A DNA stretch of 64,000 nt, from assembly GCA_044507695.1 (NCBI GenBank), contig JBIQJD010000002.1:124001-188000 (forward strand), given 5' to 3'. This DNA is from JBIQJD01 sp044507695 (GTDB lineage Bacteria > Bacteroidota > Ignavibacteria > Ignavibacteriales > Ignavibacteriaceae). Below the pieces are notes generated by a model. The model saw only the letters and a program-made list of their open reading frames with translations, did no database searches and had not been told where the DNA came from. Every line of letters starts with the position of its first letter. Within the stretch, counting starts at the first letter, position 1. Made by a program: the position numbers and the translations under genes. This document shows, piece after piece, positions 7,262 to 17,800 of this stretch.

Positions 7262-7580
7262 CAAAGATTTGGAGTTTTTTTGCAGGGCGGAGATCACGGG
7301 TTCTCCCAAAGGGACTCCTTCGGAGGAATCCCGTACGCGCTACAAAGATTTGGAGTTTTTTNNNNNNNNNNNNNNNNNNNNNNNNNNNNNNNNNNNNNNN
7401 NNNNNNNNNNNNNNNNNNNNNNNNNNNNNNNNNNNNNNNNNNNNNNNNNNNNNNNNNNNNNATCATGGGTTCTCCCAAAGGGACTCCTTCGGAGGAATCC
7501 CGTACGCGCTACAAAGTTTTGGAATTTTTTTGCAGGGCGGGATCACTGGAATCCCGTACGCGCATCTAAAATTTTAAATT
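7262..7580 (+). repeat. Tandem array of 3' tRNA-Glu halves carrying the 22-nt insertion
   Basis: Each unit is about 81 nt: a GCA lead, then the tRNA-Glu 3' half starting at the 3' strand of the anticodon stem (GGCGG), variable loop, T-arm with the two-hairpin insertion, acceptor 3' strand, and a CAAAGATTTGGAG plus T-run spacer. Unit 1 spans 7282-7361; a unit resumes at 7462 after the N block (CACGGG changed to CATGGG); a shortened last unit at 7532-7563 lacks the insertion. The 100-N gap inside suggests the assembler could not resolve the repeat, so the true copy number is unknown. Confidence 0.85.
7362..7461. other. Assembly gap of 100 N
   Basis: Exactly 100 N bases inside the tandem array, a usual placeholder for a gap of unknown size. 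Any reading frames crossing it are not supported. Confidence 0.98.
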
Positions 7581-7594
7581 TTTTTCTTCAAATA

Positions 7595-7622
7595 AGCGGA
7601 CGTTGTTCGCTTTTATTTTTTA
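7595..7622 (+). terminator. Intrinsic terminator after the tRNA-Glu array
   Basis: AGCGGAC (7595-7601) pairs with GTTCGCT (7605-7611), 7 bp with one G-T pair and a 3-nt loop, followed by a T-rich run to 7622. It lies just before the ferredoxin gene and would end transcripts coming from tRNA-Glu through the array. Confidence 0.6.
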
Positions 7623-7628
7623 TTCAGA

Positions 7629-7985
7629 ATGAAAAGATTTGAGAAACACATATTTATTTGTGAAAATGTAAGACCGCCGGAAGATCCGCGCGGATGCTGC
7701 TCAGCTAAAGGCAGTGTGGAAATACGAGCTCAATTTAAAAAACGTATCGCTGAATTAGGATTGAAAAGTTCTGTTCGTGCAAATTCCTGCGGCTGCCTTG
7801 ATGCATGTGAATTCGGACCGAGTATTGTTGTCTATCCCGAGCAAATCTGGTACGGCGGGATTACAATTAATGATGTTGAAGAAATAATCCAAAACCACAT
7901 AATAAATAACAAACCTGTTGAGAGATTAACAATCAAACATCCAAAATTCAATAAAGATGAAATTAAATCAGCATCAGGGAAATGA
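7629..7985 (+). CDS. Thioredoxin-like [2Fe-2S] ferredoxin
   Basis: The 118-residue protein matches the thioredoxin-fold ferredoxin family (also found in the NuoE C-terminal half). Candidate cluster ligands are the Cys of IFICENVR, the Cys pair of PRGCCSAKG, and the two Cys of NSCGCLDACEFG. The latter part, GPSIVVYPEQIWYGGI, is the typical strand after the last ligand. It would carry a single [2Fe-2S] cluster for electron transfer in the cytoplasm; the partner is not known. Its 3' end overlaps the nth start by 29 nt, suggesting translational coupling. Confidence 0.85.
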   Translation: MKRFEKHIFICENVRPPEDPRGCCSAKGSVEIRAQFKKRIAELGLKSSVRANSCGCLDACEFGPSIVVYPEQIWYGGITINDVEEIIQNHIINNKPVERLTIKHPKFNKDEIKSASGK

Positions 7986-8676
7986 TATAATTAAGATACG
8001 TGCAGAGAAAATTTTTTCTGTATTGAAGCAAGAATATCCTGATGTAAAATGTGCTTTAAATTTTGAGAATCCCTTTCAGCTTTTAATTGCAACAATTCTC
8101 TCCGCTCAATGTACAGATGAACGAGTTAACATTGTAACAAAAACGTTATTTAAGAAATATAAATCACCCCAGGATTTTATAAATGTACCAATAAAGGAAC
8201 TTGAAAAAGATATTTACTCAACAGGATTTTTCAGGCAGAAAGCTAAAAGCATAAAATTATGCTGCACTAAATTATTAGAAGAATATAACGGGATAGTTCC
8301 GGCGGATTTTGAAAAATTAAATTCACTTCCTGGAGTTGGAAGAAAAACTGCATCAGTTGTTGCGGGTAATGCGTTCGGAATTCCAGCCATTGCAGTTGAT
8401 ACGCATGTTAAAAGATTATCAAATCTTCTTGGTTTTATTGAATCAAATGATCCGGAGAAAATTGAAGAAAGATTGAAGTCACTGCTAAATAAGGAAGAAT
8501 GGGTGAACGCATCTCATTATCTTGCTTCTCACGGTAGAAAAATTTGTATTGCAAGAAGACCACGCTGTGAAAAATGTTCAATTGAAAAATATTGCCCGTC
8601 TTCAAGATTGAAAACGGCAAATACTCACAGCAAAGAATATCAGAAGAAAGTTGTTAATCTTAGAACATCTTTTTAA
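7957..8676 (+). CDS. nth: Endonuclease III (DNA glycosylase/AP lyase)
   Basis: The 239-residue protein contains the helix-hairpin-helix LPGVGRKTASVV with the catalytic Lys, the catalytic Asp in AVDTHVKR, and the C-x6-C-x2-C-x5-C [4Fe-4S] motif (CIARRPRCEKCSIEKYC). It removes oxidised pyrimidines and nicks abasic sites in base excision repair. The C-terminal tail of about 25 residues is a little longer than in E. coli. The ATG at 7957 lies inside the ferredoxin gene; no later in-frame ATG is near, and the first helix fits the family from about residue 10. Confidence 0.93.
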   Translation: MKLNQHQGNDIIKIRAEKIFSVLKQEYPDVKCALNFENPFQLLIATILSAQCTDERVNIVTKTLFKKYKSPQDFINVPIKELEKDIYSTGFFRQKAKSIKLCCTKLLEEYNGIVPADFEKLNSLPGVGRKTASVVAGNAFGIPAIAVDTHVKRLSNLLGFIESNDPEKIEERLKSLLNKEEWVNASHYLASHGRKICIARRPRCEKCSIEKYCPSSRLKTANTHSKEYQKKVVNLRTSF

Positions 8677-8688
8677 AAAGGAGTTTAA

Positions 8689-9252
8689 ATGGATCAAGCT
8701 CACGATAGATCATATTGTCTTTCTCTTTTGCATGAATACACAAAATCAGACAGCCTGCGAAAACATGCTTATGCTGTTGAAACCTGCGTACGCGCGTACG
8801 CAAAAAAGTTTAACGAAGATGAAGAGTTTTGGGGAAACGTTGCACTGCTTCACGATTTTGATTATGAAATGTATCCAACCGAACAGGAACACCCATTTAA
8901 AGGTTCTGTAATTCTAAAGGAACGAGGATTTGATGATGAATTCAGAAATGCAATTTTGTCTCACGCAAATTATTCCGGTGTACCACGCCAAACCTTGCTT
9001 CAAAAAACATTATTTGCCTGTGATGAACTAGCCGGATTCATCACGGCAGTTTCTTACGTTCGTCCAAATAAAACTATTGATGAAGTGGAAGTAAAATCTG
9101 TAAAGAAAAAATTAAAAGATAAAGCATTTGCAAAATCAGTAAGCAGGGAAGATATACAAAACGGTGCTGCCGAACTGGGAATTTCACTTGATGAACATAT
9201 TCAATTTTGCCTGGATGCTATGAGGAATAACAAAGAAGCATTAGGTTTATGA
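8689..9252 (+). CDS. HD-domain hydrolase
   Basis: The 187-residue protein begins after an AAAAGGAG site (8676-8683). His25 of RKHAYAVE and the LLHDFDYE motif at about 53-55 are HD metal ligands, with a second helix containing SHAN(Y) and a conserved Asp in FACDELAGFITAV. This layout fits the family of small HD hydrolases seen in Bacteroidota and Firmicutes, presumed phosphohydrolases with unknown substrate. It is 12 nt downstream of nth, likely the same transcript. Confidence 0.85.
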   Translation: MDQAHDRSYCLSLLHEYTKSDSLRKHAYAVETCVRAYAKKFNEDEEFWGNVALLHDFDYEMYPTEQEHPFKGSVILKERGFDDEFRNAILSHANYSGVPRQTLLQKTLFACDELAGFITAVSYVRPNKTIDEVEVKSVKKKLKDKAFAKSVSREDIQNGAAELGISLDEHIQFCLDAMRNNKEALGL

Positions 9253-9458
9253 TATAAATTGTGAATCCGCAATCCTGCTAACTTATCTGATTTTATTGAC
9301 TTGACATTAACATTTCAACTTGACTAAATTTAATTCAACTTTTTCGGAGGGTTATAAGAGATTTTTGCTACTGTAATTCTTAATGTTATGGAAGATAATA
9401 ACACAAGCGGGCTTTATACGGATTTTCTTCTGTAACTTTTTATCTATTAAATAAAAAA
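9253..9458. other. Intergenic region before porU
   Basis: About 206 nt without a gene. It holds a TTGACA-like word near 9300 followed 18 nt later by TAAATT, a possible but weak promoter; no perfect TTTG-N19-TAnnTTTG match and no terminator hairpin were seen. A GGAGGG word at about 9346 is too far from porU to be its ribosome site. Confidence 0.4.
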
Positions 9459-12400
9459 ATGATAAGCAAAAACTCTTTTTACCTCATAATATTTTTTATT
9501 TCTGTTATAATCTCCTCTGCTTTATCTCAGCAAAGAAGCTACACCCAATCAATTAATATTATTTCATCTGATAGAAATTCTATCTTAATTGAATATTTGC
9601 CCGAGTATTCAGATACATCGTTAATCTCTATTAATTCCGGCAAAGAAAAATTTTATAAAATTGAATTGCTATCCGGCAGTGTTCATGATCAATATGATTG
9701 GGGGAAGCCTGCCATTCCATTTCAAATAGTCAATGTTGGTGTTCCATCTGAATTTGGAAACACAATCAGTGTACTTAATTCTTCTTATAAAGAATTGAAC
9801 GGCAAGGTTATACCAAATCCAAAATTTATTAAAGAAGAAGAGATCGAAAAACCCGTTTATGAAATTTCATCATCTTATTATGAAAAGAAAGAAAGAGAAC
9901 TTGTAACTTTTGGTGAATTTGGATTAGTACGTGATCTACCCGTGCAAAGCATAATTGTTAATCCGGTTCAGTTTGACCCGGCATCTGGAAAAATTAAACT
10001 TTATAATAGAATAGTCTTCCGCGTTAATTTTGCACAGCCTCAAAAAATTTATTCAGGCTATAATGATAAACTCGCTTCAAATACAGTTATCAATTTTGAT
10101 GTTGCAAAAAATTGGGCCGAAGTTAAAAAGCCGGAACTGAGAAAAATAAATATTATCAACAGTGTTCTGGCTGAAGGTAAGTGGGTTCGTTTTGAAGCAC
10201 CTGAAGAAGGAATGTATAGAATTACCCGATCAATGCTTTCACAATTTGGAATTGATGCTGCAACTGTTGATCCCAGGACGATAAAAATATACAACAATGG
10301 CGGTAAAATGCTGCCGGAGAATTATACACTTCCGCGCCCGCAGGATCTTGTTGAAAACGCAATTACAGTTGTTGGTGAAGAAGACGGCAAATTTGATGAA
10401 GGAGATTATATTTTGTTTTACGGGAGAGGAATTCACTTCCGTGATTTTGATTCATCATCAAATTCTATTAAAAGATTTTTTAATCTTTACTCAAAAGAAA
10501 ATTATTTCTGGATTACTTCCGGCGGAGCTAATGGTAAACGGATGGCTGAAAAATCCGGCTTGAATGATGAGCCTTTGCAGATCCAAACTTCATCTCCGGC
10601 CTTCGTTGATATTGAAGATGAAAAAATTAATATGCTTAAATCGGGAAGATCGTTCTTTGGAGATGATTTTACATCTTCAATAAGAACACGTACTTACACA
10701 AATATGCTCCATGGAAGATTGCCGGATTTTCCTGTTAATTATAGAATAAGATTTATTAATGCATCATCTGAAACAATAGGACTTGGAATAGCCGAAAACG
10801 GTAATTCAATTTTTAACGGCAGTATCCCGGGATATGGTTCTGCAGATTATACACACGGAACCGAATATTTTGTAAATGCTTCTTTCAATCAATCACTACC
10901 GGAAAACAGAAGTGTATTAAGATTTAACTTCACACCGACAACAGTTACATCTAAAGGTTATATTGATTATATAGAAATTTCTTACCAGAAATCCCTCTCA
11001 GCAGTCAATGATTTCCTGATGTTTTTTTCTGATCGTGTAAATGGAATAATTGAATACAGACTTAACGGATTTTCTAATTCCAATATAAGAGTCTATGATG
11101 TTTCTGATTATGCAAATGTAAAATTTGTAACAAATCCGGTTATGCAAAGCGGCAGTGAGTTCAGATTTAGAACCACAGAAAATCTGACAAAAATTTCAAA
11201 ATATATAGCTGTTGGTAATGATAATTTCAAATCACCTGTAAATCCTGTTGTAATACCAAATTCAAACCTTCATGGAATTGAACAAGGTGCAGAGTATATA
11301 ATTATTACACATAAAAATTTTATTGAAGCAGCAAACCGGCTTAAAATCTATCGTGAGAGTGAAGCTTTAATAAAATACACTTCAATGGTTGTTGATGTTG
11401 AACAAATTTTTAATGAGTTCGGCGGCGGATTAAAGGATATTACTGCTATACGGGATTTTTTGAAATATGCTTACGATAATTGGCAAATCAGACCTGCGTA
11501 TGTTTTACTCTTTGGTGCCGGAACCTATGATTATAAAGATATTGAAGGTGCACATGACAATTTTCTTCCGCCATGGGAATCTACTCAAGATCTTATTGAA
11601 GTAAGCATATCAACTTCTTCTTATTCTACTGATGATTACTTTATGCGGATAAGCGGAGATGATACTATGAAGGTTGATTTATGCACAGGCAGAATCACGG
11701 TTAAATCTGCTGCAGAAGCAAATTCAATCGTTTCAAAAATAATCCGATATGAACAAAATAATGAAATTGGTACATGGAAAAATTTAATTACTCTTGTCTC
11801 CGATGATGGATATACATCTAAAGGTGATAATGGGTCAGAACATACTGCTCCTAATGAAAGACTGGCTTCAACAATTCTTCCAGCTTCATTTGATTTTAAA
11901 AAAGTTTATCTGGCAGCATTTCCTGTGCAGTTAACAAGTGCCGGCAGAAGAAAACCGGCTGCCGCTGCAGAACTAATCAAATCTATAAATGATGGAACAG
12001 TGATAATAAATTATATAGGACACGGTTCTCCTGAATTGTGGGCACATGAAGCGGTTTTTGAAAAAAGTGTAACTGTTCCTCAATTAAGAAATGAAAACTA
12101 TTTCTTCTTAACAGCAGCCACGTGTGATTTTGCCTATTTTGATATTCCCGGCTATCAAAGTTCTGCGGAAGCGTTATTACTGATGGAAGATGCAGGAGCT
12201 ATTGGAGCATTCAGTTCAGCGCGTGCGGTTTATTCTTTACAAAATCATCAGATAATGTATGAATTCTTTAGAAGATTGTTTACTCAGCGGGATACACTTA
12301 ACTTAACTTATCCTGTTGGATATGTAAATTTTTTAACCAAGCAGACATTCTTTTCAATCAATGATCAAAAGTATTACATCTTTGGTGATCCGCTTTTGCG

Positions 12401-13517
12401 GATTAATGTTCCGCAGTACAACGCGGTAATTGATTCCGTTAATGGAATGTCTTTTTCCACGGGTAAAGTAGCAGGAAAAGATTCGCACCAATTAATTCTG
12501 GAAAATATTCCGCTTAAAGCATTAAGCAACGCACACATTAAAGGGCATGTGCTTGATGAAAATGGAAATCTTTGGAGTGATTTTAACGGAGAAGCAATTC
12601 TTACCGTATTTGATTCCGAAAGAAGCGTTCGTTTGTCTGAAATAAATTACAACATGATTCAACAAGGTGGAGTGATTTTCCGTGGTAGAATTTCTATTAA
12701 TAACGGAGAATTTTCTGCGGATTTTGTAGTTCCAAAAGATATTTCTTACGAAAATAAAAACGGTAAAATAGTAGTTTACTTTTACGGAAATGGAGTGGAT
12801 GGTGTTGGTTATACTTCCAATATTATAATTGGCGGAACAGATACAACTGCAGTAAATGATGGGCAAGGTCCGGTTATCGATATCTATTTTGATGATATCA
12901 CTTTTAGTGATTCTTACCTGATAAATCCTAATTCAAGTTTAATTGCAAAACTCTATGATGAAACAGGACTCAACACAACCGGAACCGGCGTTGGGCATAA
13001 ACTTGAAGGGATTTTAAATGATAATGAGAATGACCCGATTGATTTTACAAATTATTTTACCGGCGATCTTGACAGTGGAGGAAAATCAGGAGAAATAAAT
13101 TATCGTTTCAATAATATTGATCAGGGTGAATACAAACTTACATTAAAAGCGTGGGATGTATTTAATAATTATTCTACAGAAACGGCATACTTCAGTGTAG
13201 TTGATGGTGATGAACTTGTAATCCGCGATGTTTATAATTATCCCAATCCGTTTACAACAAATACCACTTTTACATTTCAGCAGAATATAAATTCTCCGAT
13301 TAACGTAAAAGTGAAAGTTTATACCATTGCGGGTAGATTGATAAGAGAAATTGAAAATTATAATCTCAATGAAAAATTTGTAAAGATTGATTGGGATGGG
13401 CGTGATGAGGATGGTAATTTTGTTGCAAATGGTACTTATTTATATAAGATAATTGTTAAAACAGCAGATGGTTCCTTCAGTAATTCAGTGCTTGGAAAAC
13501 TTGCTGTAGTTAAATAG
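9459..13517 (+). CDS. porU: Type IX secretion system sortase/signal peptidase PorU
   Basis: The 1352-residue protein has a signal peptide (about 1-23), a large N-terminal region with propeptide-like beta structure, and a gingipain-type C25 peptidase domain. The catalytic dyad is visible as His855 in NYIGHGS and Cys889 in AATCDFAYF, 34 residues apart as in gingipains. The C-terminus (about 1260-1352) is a FlgD-like fold with YPNPF, VKVYTIAGRLIREI and NGTYLYKI. PorU cleaves the C-terminal signal of T9SS cargo at the cell surface and attaches cargo to the anchor. It is followed about 100 nt later by porV, its partner in the attachment complex, the usual arrangement. Confidence 0.92.
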   Translation: MISKNSFYLIIFFISVIISSALSQQRSYTQSINIISSDRNSILIEYLPEYSDTSLISINSGKEKFYKIELLSGSVHDQYDWGKPAIPFQIVNVGVPSEFGNTISVLNSSYKELNGKVIPNPKFIKEEEIEKPVYEISSSYYEKKERELVTFGEFGLVRDLPVQSIIVNPVQFDPASGKIKLYNRIVFRVNFAQPQKIYSGYNDKLASNTVINFDVAKNWAEVKKPELRKINIINSVLAEGKWVRFEAPEEGMYRITRSMLSQFGIDAATVDPRTIKIYNNGGKMLPENYTLPRPQDLVENAITVVGEEDGKFDEGDYILFYGRGIHFRDFDSSSNSIKRFFNLYSKENYFWITSGGANGKRMAEKSGLNDEPLQIQTSSPAFVDIEDEKINMLKSGRSFFGDDFTSSIRTRTYTNMLHGRLPDFPVNYRIRFINASSETIGLGIAENGNSIFNGSIPGYGSADYTHGTEYFVNASFNQSLPENRSVLRFNFTPTTVTSKGYIDYIEISYQKSLSAVNDFLMFFSDRVNGIIEYRLNGFSNSNIRVYDVSDYANVKFVTNPVMQSGSEFRFRTTENLTKISKYIAVGNDNFKSPVNPVVIPNSNLHGIEQGAEYIIITHKNFIEAANRLKIYRESEALIKYTSMVVDVEQIFNEFGGGLKDITAIRDFLKYAYDNWQIRPAYVLLFGAGTYDYKDIEGAHDNFLPPWESTQDLIEVSISTSSYSTDDYFMRISGDDTMKVDLCTGRITVKSAAEANSIVSKIIRYEQNNEIGTWKNLITLVSDDGYTSKGDNGSEHTAPNERLASTILPASFDFKKVYLAAFPVQLTSAGRRKPAAAAELIKSINDGTVIINYIGHGSPELWAHEAVFEKSVTVPQLRNENYFFLTAATCDFAYFDIPGYQSSAEALLLMEDAGAIGAFSSARAVYSLQNHQIMYEFFRRLFTQRDTLNLTYPVGYVNFLTKQTFFSINDQKYYIFGDPLLRINVPQYNAVIDSVNGMSFSTGKVAGKDSHQLILENIPLKALSNAHIKGHVLDENGNLWSDFNGEAILTVFDSERSVRLSEINYNMIQQGGVIFRGRISINNGEFSADFVVPKDISYENKNGKIVVYFYGNGVDGVGYTSNIIIGGTDTTAVNDGQGPVIDIYFDDITFSDSYLINPNSSLIAKLYDETGLNTTGTGVGHKLEGILNDNENDPIDFTNYFTGDLDSGGKSGEINYRFNNIDQGEYKLTLKAWDVFNNYSTETAYFSVVDGDELVIRDVYNYPNPFTTNTTFTFQQNINSPINVKVKVYTIAGRLIREIENYNLNEKFVKIDWDGRDEDGNFVANGTYLYKIIVKTADGSFSNSVLGKLAVVK

Positions 13518-13602
13518 TACTAATTTTTAACTCGAATTAAAAAGTAATTTTCTTATTTTAACGGTTCTGAAAAAAATTAAGAATTGGAAAACATATTTAC
13601 TT

Positions 13603-13607
13603 GGAGG
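13603..13607 (+). promoter_or_regulatory. Ribosome binding site that sets the porV start
   Basis: GGAGG lies 6 nt before the ATG at 13614. This favours 13614 over the in-frame upstream TTG at 13584. Confidence 0.7.
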
Positions 13608-13613
13608 ATAGTA

Positions 13614-14864
13614 ATGTTAATTAAAGCGATGTCCCGTTTTTCTGAATCTAAAGTCTCTGCGGGAAAAAGTATAATTCTGCTTGCGGTAATCGGTTTAATG
13701 TTTATTGCAGGTCAGAAAACAATTTATGCGCAGGGGGAAGCAGCAGTTCCTTTTCTGCTTCTTGCACCGGATTCAAGAGCGGGCGGTATTGGTGAATCAG
13801 GTACAGGTCTGGCAGATAATTCTGCTGCTATTTTCTGGAACCCTGCCGGTATTGCGTTTCAATCAGGAACAGAATTGAGTATAACTCATAGTAACTGGCT
13901 GCCCCAGTTTCAGCTCGATCTGTTTTATGATTACCTGACTTACAGGCAATATATTGAAGATATTGATGGGAGTGTTACAGCAAGTATTACCTATATGAAC
14001 TTCGGTGAATTTGCACGTACAGGTCCGGATTCCCCTGAAATTATAGGAACATTCAGATCTTTTGATGCTGCCCTGACATTGGGTTATGCAACAAAAGTTC
14101 ATCCTGATTGGGGATTAGGATTTAACTTCAGATTAATTCACAGCAGACTTTCAGATAAACCAACTGCTGAAGAGCAGGGCAAAGGTGTAGCAACTTCTAT
14201 CAGTTTTGATATTGCAGCAATGTGGAGACCTGAAAAATTAGTTCTTCCGTTATTAGATGAAGATATCGGCAATCGCTTTAGCATCGGAATGAATCTGAGT
14301 AACCTTGGCCCTAAAATTTACTACATTGATCAGGCACAAGCTGATCCTATCCCAACAAATTTCCGTTTAGGTTTTGCTTACAAAATTCTTGATGATGATT
14401 TTAACTCATTAATTTATACTCTTGATTTCAGCAAATTACTTGTAAGCAAAACGGAAGAAATAATTAATGTTGATGCTAATGGTGATACAACAAAAATTCC
14501 TTCCACTTCCAAAGAATGGTACCAGGCAATTTTTGCTGCATGGGGTGATAAACCAATCAGTGAAGAGTTGAGAGATATTGTTACATCTATGGGGCTTGAA
14601 TATTGGTACGGTACACCGGGAGATTTCTTGTTTGCATTAAGAACCGGATTCTTTTATGAAGATCCTTCTTATGGAAATAGAAAGTTTGTTACCTTTGGTG
14701 CAGGTATAAGATATGATATTTACGGATTTGATTTCAGTTATATAACAACCTCCGTATTCAAAGGCGGTGAGAATCATCCGCTTTCTGATACTCTGAGATT
14801 TACAGTGCTAATTGGATGGGGAGCCGTACCGGAAAGCACAAAAGGGTTACCACGAGGAATCTAA
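13614..14864 (+). CDS. porV: Type IX secretion outer-membrane protein PorV
   Basis: The protein (416 residues from the chosen ATG) has a signal segment ending near TIYAQG and then the family opening: AAVPFLLLAPDSRAGGIGESGTG and FWNPAGIAF. It is a FadL-like 14-strand barrel of the PorV/PorQ family. PorV shuttles type IX cargo from the translocon to the PorU-containing attachment complex. Position between porU and a CTD-bearing secreted protein supports PorV rather than PorQ. The start at 13614 is chosen for its GGAGG site; an upstream TTG would add 10 residues before a less typical signal peptide. Confidence 0.9.
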   Translation: MLIKAMSRFSESKVSAGKSIILLAVIGLMFIAGQKTIYAQGEAAVPFLLLAPDSRAGGIGESGTGLADNSAAIFWNPAGIAFQSGTELSITHSNWLPQFQLDLFYDYLTYRQYIEDIDGSVTASITYMNFGEFARTGPDSPEIIGTFRSFDAALTLGYATKVHPDWGLGFNFRLIHSRLSDKPTAEEQGKGVATSISFDIAAMWRPEKLVLPLLDEDIGNRFSIGMNLSNLGPKIYYIDQAQADPIPTNFRLGFAYKILDDDFNSLIYTLDFSKLLVSKTEEIINVDANGDTTKIPSTSKEWYQAIFAAWGDKPISEELRDIVTSMGLEYWYGTPGDFLFALRTGFFYEDPSYGNRKFVTFGAGIRYDIYGFDFSYITTSVFKGGENHPLSDTLRFTVLIGWGAVPESTKGLPRGI

Positions 14865-14870
14865 TCTTTT

Positions 14871-17800
14871 ATGTTTAAATATATTTCTCTTTTCCTGCTG
14901 ATATTTTATTTGGGCAGTTCATCTGCCCAAACATTTATCGGCAAATTAAATTCTTCACCTTCTGATAAACCAAAAAAAATTACTGCGGAAGATACTTTAA
15001 AAATTCTTGCAGTAATGGTTAATTTCCAGGAGGATAGAGATGCTTCAACTTTTGGCAATGGCAAGTTTGGCACAATTTATTCAAAGGATTACGGTAATAC
15101 AATTCTTGATCCGCTTCCCCATGATAAAGCGTATTTTGAATCTCACCTTGAATTCGTAAAAAATTATTTTAAAAAAGTTTCTCACGGTAAATTGAATATT
15201 CAGTATCATATTTTACCTGATACTTTTTCAGTTTCTCAAACAATGAGAAATTATGCTCCGGCAAATAATTCAGATGACTTTACACCACTTGCAGAATTTA
15301 CAAAAGAAGTATGGCAAATTGCAGATTCAAAATATCCTGATTTTAGTTTTGGGGAATATGATGTCTTTACAATTTTTCATGCCGGAGTTGGAAGAGATAT
15401 TTCGCTTCCCGGAAGTTTGGGTAATGAGCGTGATCTTCCTTCAGTATACCTTGGCCTGAAAACTCTTAAAAATATTTATGGTGAAAGCTTTAACGGCTTT
15501 CAGCTTTCAAACGGATTTAACATTACCAACAGCATGATCATTCCCGAAACAGAAAGCAGAGAGTTATCTTCTATCGTTGGTGATGTTTTATTTGAAATCA
15601 CAATCAACGGGCTTTTAGCTGCTAGTGTTGCAAGCCATCTCGGATTGCCTGATCTATTTGATACTGAAACTGGTTTGAGCGCAATCGGCAGATTTGGTTT
15701 GATGGATGGTCAATCAATTTTTGCTTATAATGGAGTTTTCCCTCCCGAACCTTCTGCATGGGAAAAAATTTATCTTGGCTGGGCAGAACCTGTCACTCTT
15801 TCCGGCGAAGATAAAAATGTTTCATTGGTTAATCATCTCACAGCTTCGGCTTCAGATACAGTGATCTTGAAAATACCGATTAATTCATCTGAATATTTTC
15901 TTATTGAAAACAGGCTTCGTGATGTTCAGAATGATGGTTCGAAATTAACCTATGTTTTGAACGGAGATACGCTGACTAAATCTTTCTTAAAAGATACAAC
16001 CGGCTATTATAGTTTTGCAGTTGATTCCGTTGACGGCGTTGTAATTGATGTTGATGAATTTGATTGGGCAATTCCCGGGAACGGAATTGTAATCTGGCAT
16101 ATTGATGAAAGTGTTATTGATGTAAATCTTGCTAAGAATAAAATTAATGCTGATAAAAATAAACGCGGCGTTGATGTAGAAGAGGCAGATGGTGTTCAGG
16201 ATATTGGTGAAAGATTTTTTAATATATTTGGTGATGAAGTAATTGCTGAAGGCACAGAAGATGATTTCTGGTTTGCTGGCAATGGAGCTAAACTTTATAA
16301 GAACAGATTTTCAAAAGATACACGTCCCAATACAAACTCAAATTCCGGTGCAAACAGTTTAATCACTATAAAGGATTTTTCTGAAATATCCACAAGAATG
16401 AACTTTACGGTTACGTTTGGTGATTCTGTTATTAAACCGCTGCTGGTACATAATCTTGGTGAAGCCAAATCAATCAAATCTCTCTCTCATTTATCAGATT
16501 TAAAATTCAGTGTACTTGATGATTCCGGTTTACTTTTAGTTGATGAACATTCTGTTACTGAGTTAAATCAAACTTTTTCAAATTTTAAACCAGCGGTGCT
16601 AAACAAAAACGGTAATTCATTTTTATTCGGTGTTTTTGAAAATCAATTAAATATTGTTAACGCTTCTGATCTGCAAAATATTTTTACATTAAATTTGCCT
16701 GCCGGAGAAAATGCAACTGCCGCACCTTTGGTAAGAACGAATGAGCAGGGTTTTGAAGATGTTTTAATCGGTACATCCCGGGGCAGAGTTCTTGTTTATT
16801 CACTTCAGAATTTTCCTGCACAAAATCCTGAACTATTCGGCACTTTTACAACTGATTCCTCCGGTGCCGTTTTAAACATAGCTGCAGGCAGTGATTATGC
16901 GGCGTTTACAACTTTGAACGGACTGTTTGATACAAATGGTTTGCAATTGTATTTCAACAGCAGCGGAATGGCAGATGTGCTGGAAAATATTTTTACTTTA
17001 TCAGTAACAAAAAATAAAAACGGTAAAAATATTCCGGTCATTTTTACCAACAACTCAATTTATGTTGTGAACAGCTCAACAAGTTTCAGCAGGATAAATC
17101 TGCAGGGAAGTGATGCTTCATCTTTTGCCATTGCTGATGTGAAAAATGATGGTGAGAATTATATTCTTTTTAAAAGCGGAAATGAAATTATTGTTGTGAA
17201 TCTTGAAGGTGCGGCAGCAGAAAATTTTTCATTTACTGATCCTAATGCAATAGGATTTATTGGAACTCCGCTTTCTGCTGACTTTGAGGGAGACAGCAAA
17301 GCAGAAATAATAGCTGCTACTAAGGATGGTAGAATTTTTGCAATAGATGGCGGCACGGGAAAAATTATAAATGGATTTCCGTTATCAACAGGTGCTGAAT
17401 TAGCTGCTTCTCCTGTGCTGTTTAATTACAATGGTAAAACTGCCCTTGCTGCCGTTGATGTTAAAAATAATTTATATGTCTGGTCAATCGGTTCTGATGA
17501 AGGAAAATTGTACTGGGCAGAAGAACTCGGATCAAAGAGCAATTCAGCTTTTGCTGCAGGTGCTTCGGGCGCAAATACAATAACTGAATTTTTTCCGGCT
17601 GATAAAGTCTACAATTATCCAAATCCGGTTTATGGAAGTGAAACAGCTATCCGCTATTATGTTTCAGATGACTCAAAAATTAATATTAAGATTTTTGATC
17701 TTGCCGGTGATTTTGTTGCGGAACTAAATGATGATGCGCGCGGCGGATTTGATAATGAAACAATCTGGAATGTTAGCGAAATTCAAAGCGGTGTTTACAT

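Noticed and set aside
7262..7580. Possible CRISPR array
   Set aside because: The repeats are near-identical tRNA 3' halves with a constant spacer and no unique spacers; no cas gene is present.
7161..7642. Reading frames on both strands crossing the N block
   Set aside because: They run through 100 N and through tRNA-derived repeats, so the translations are artefacts.
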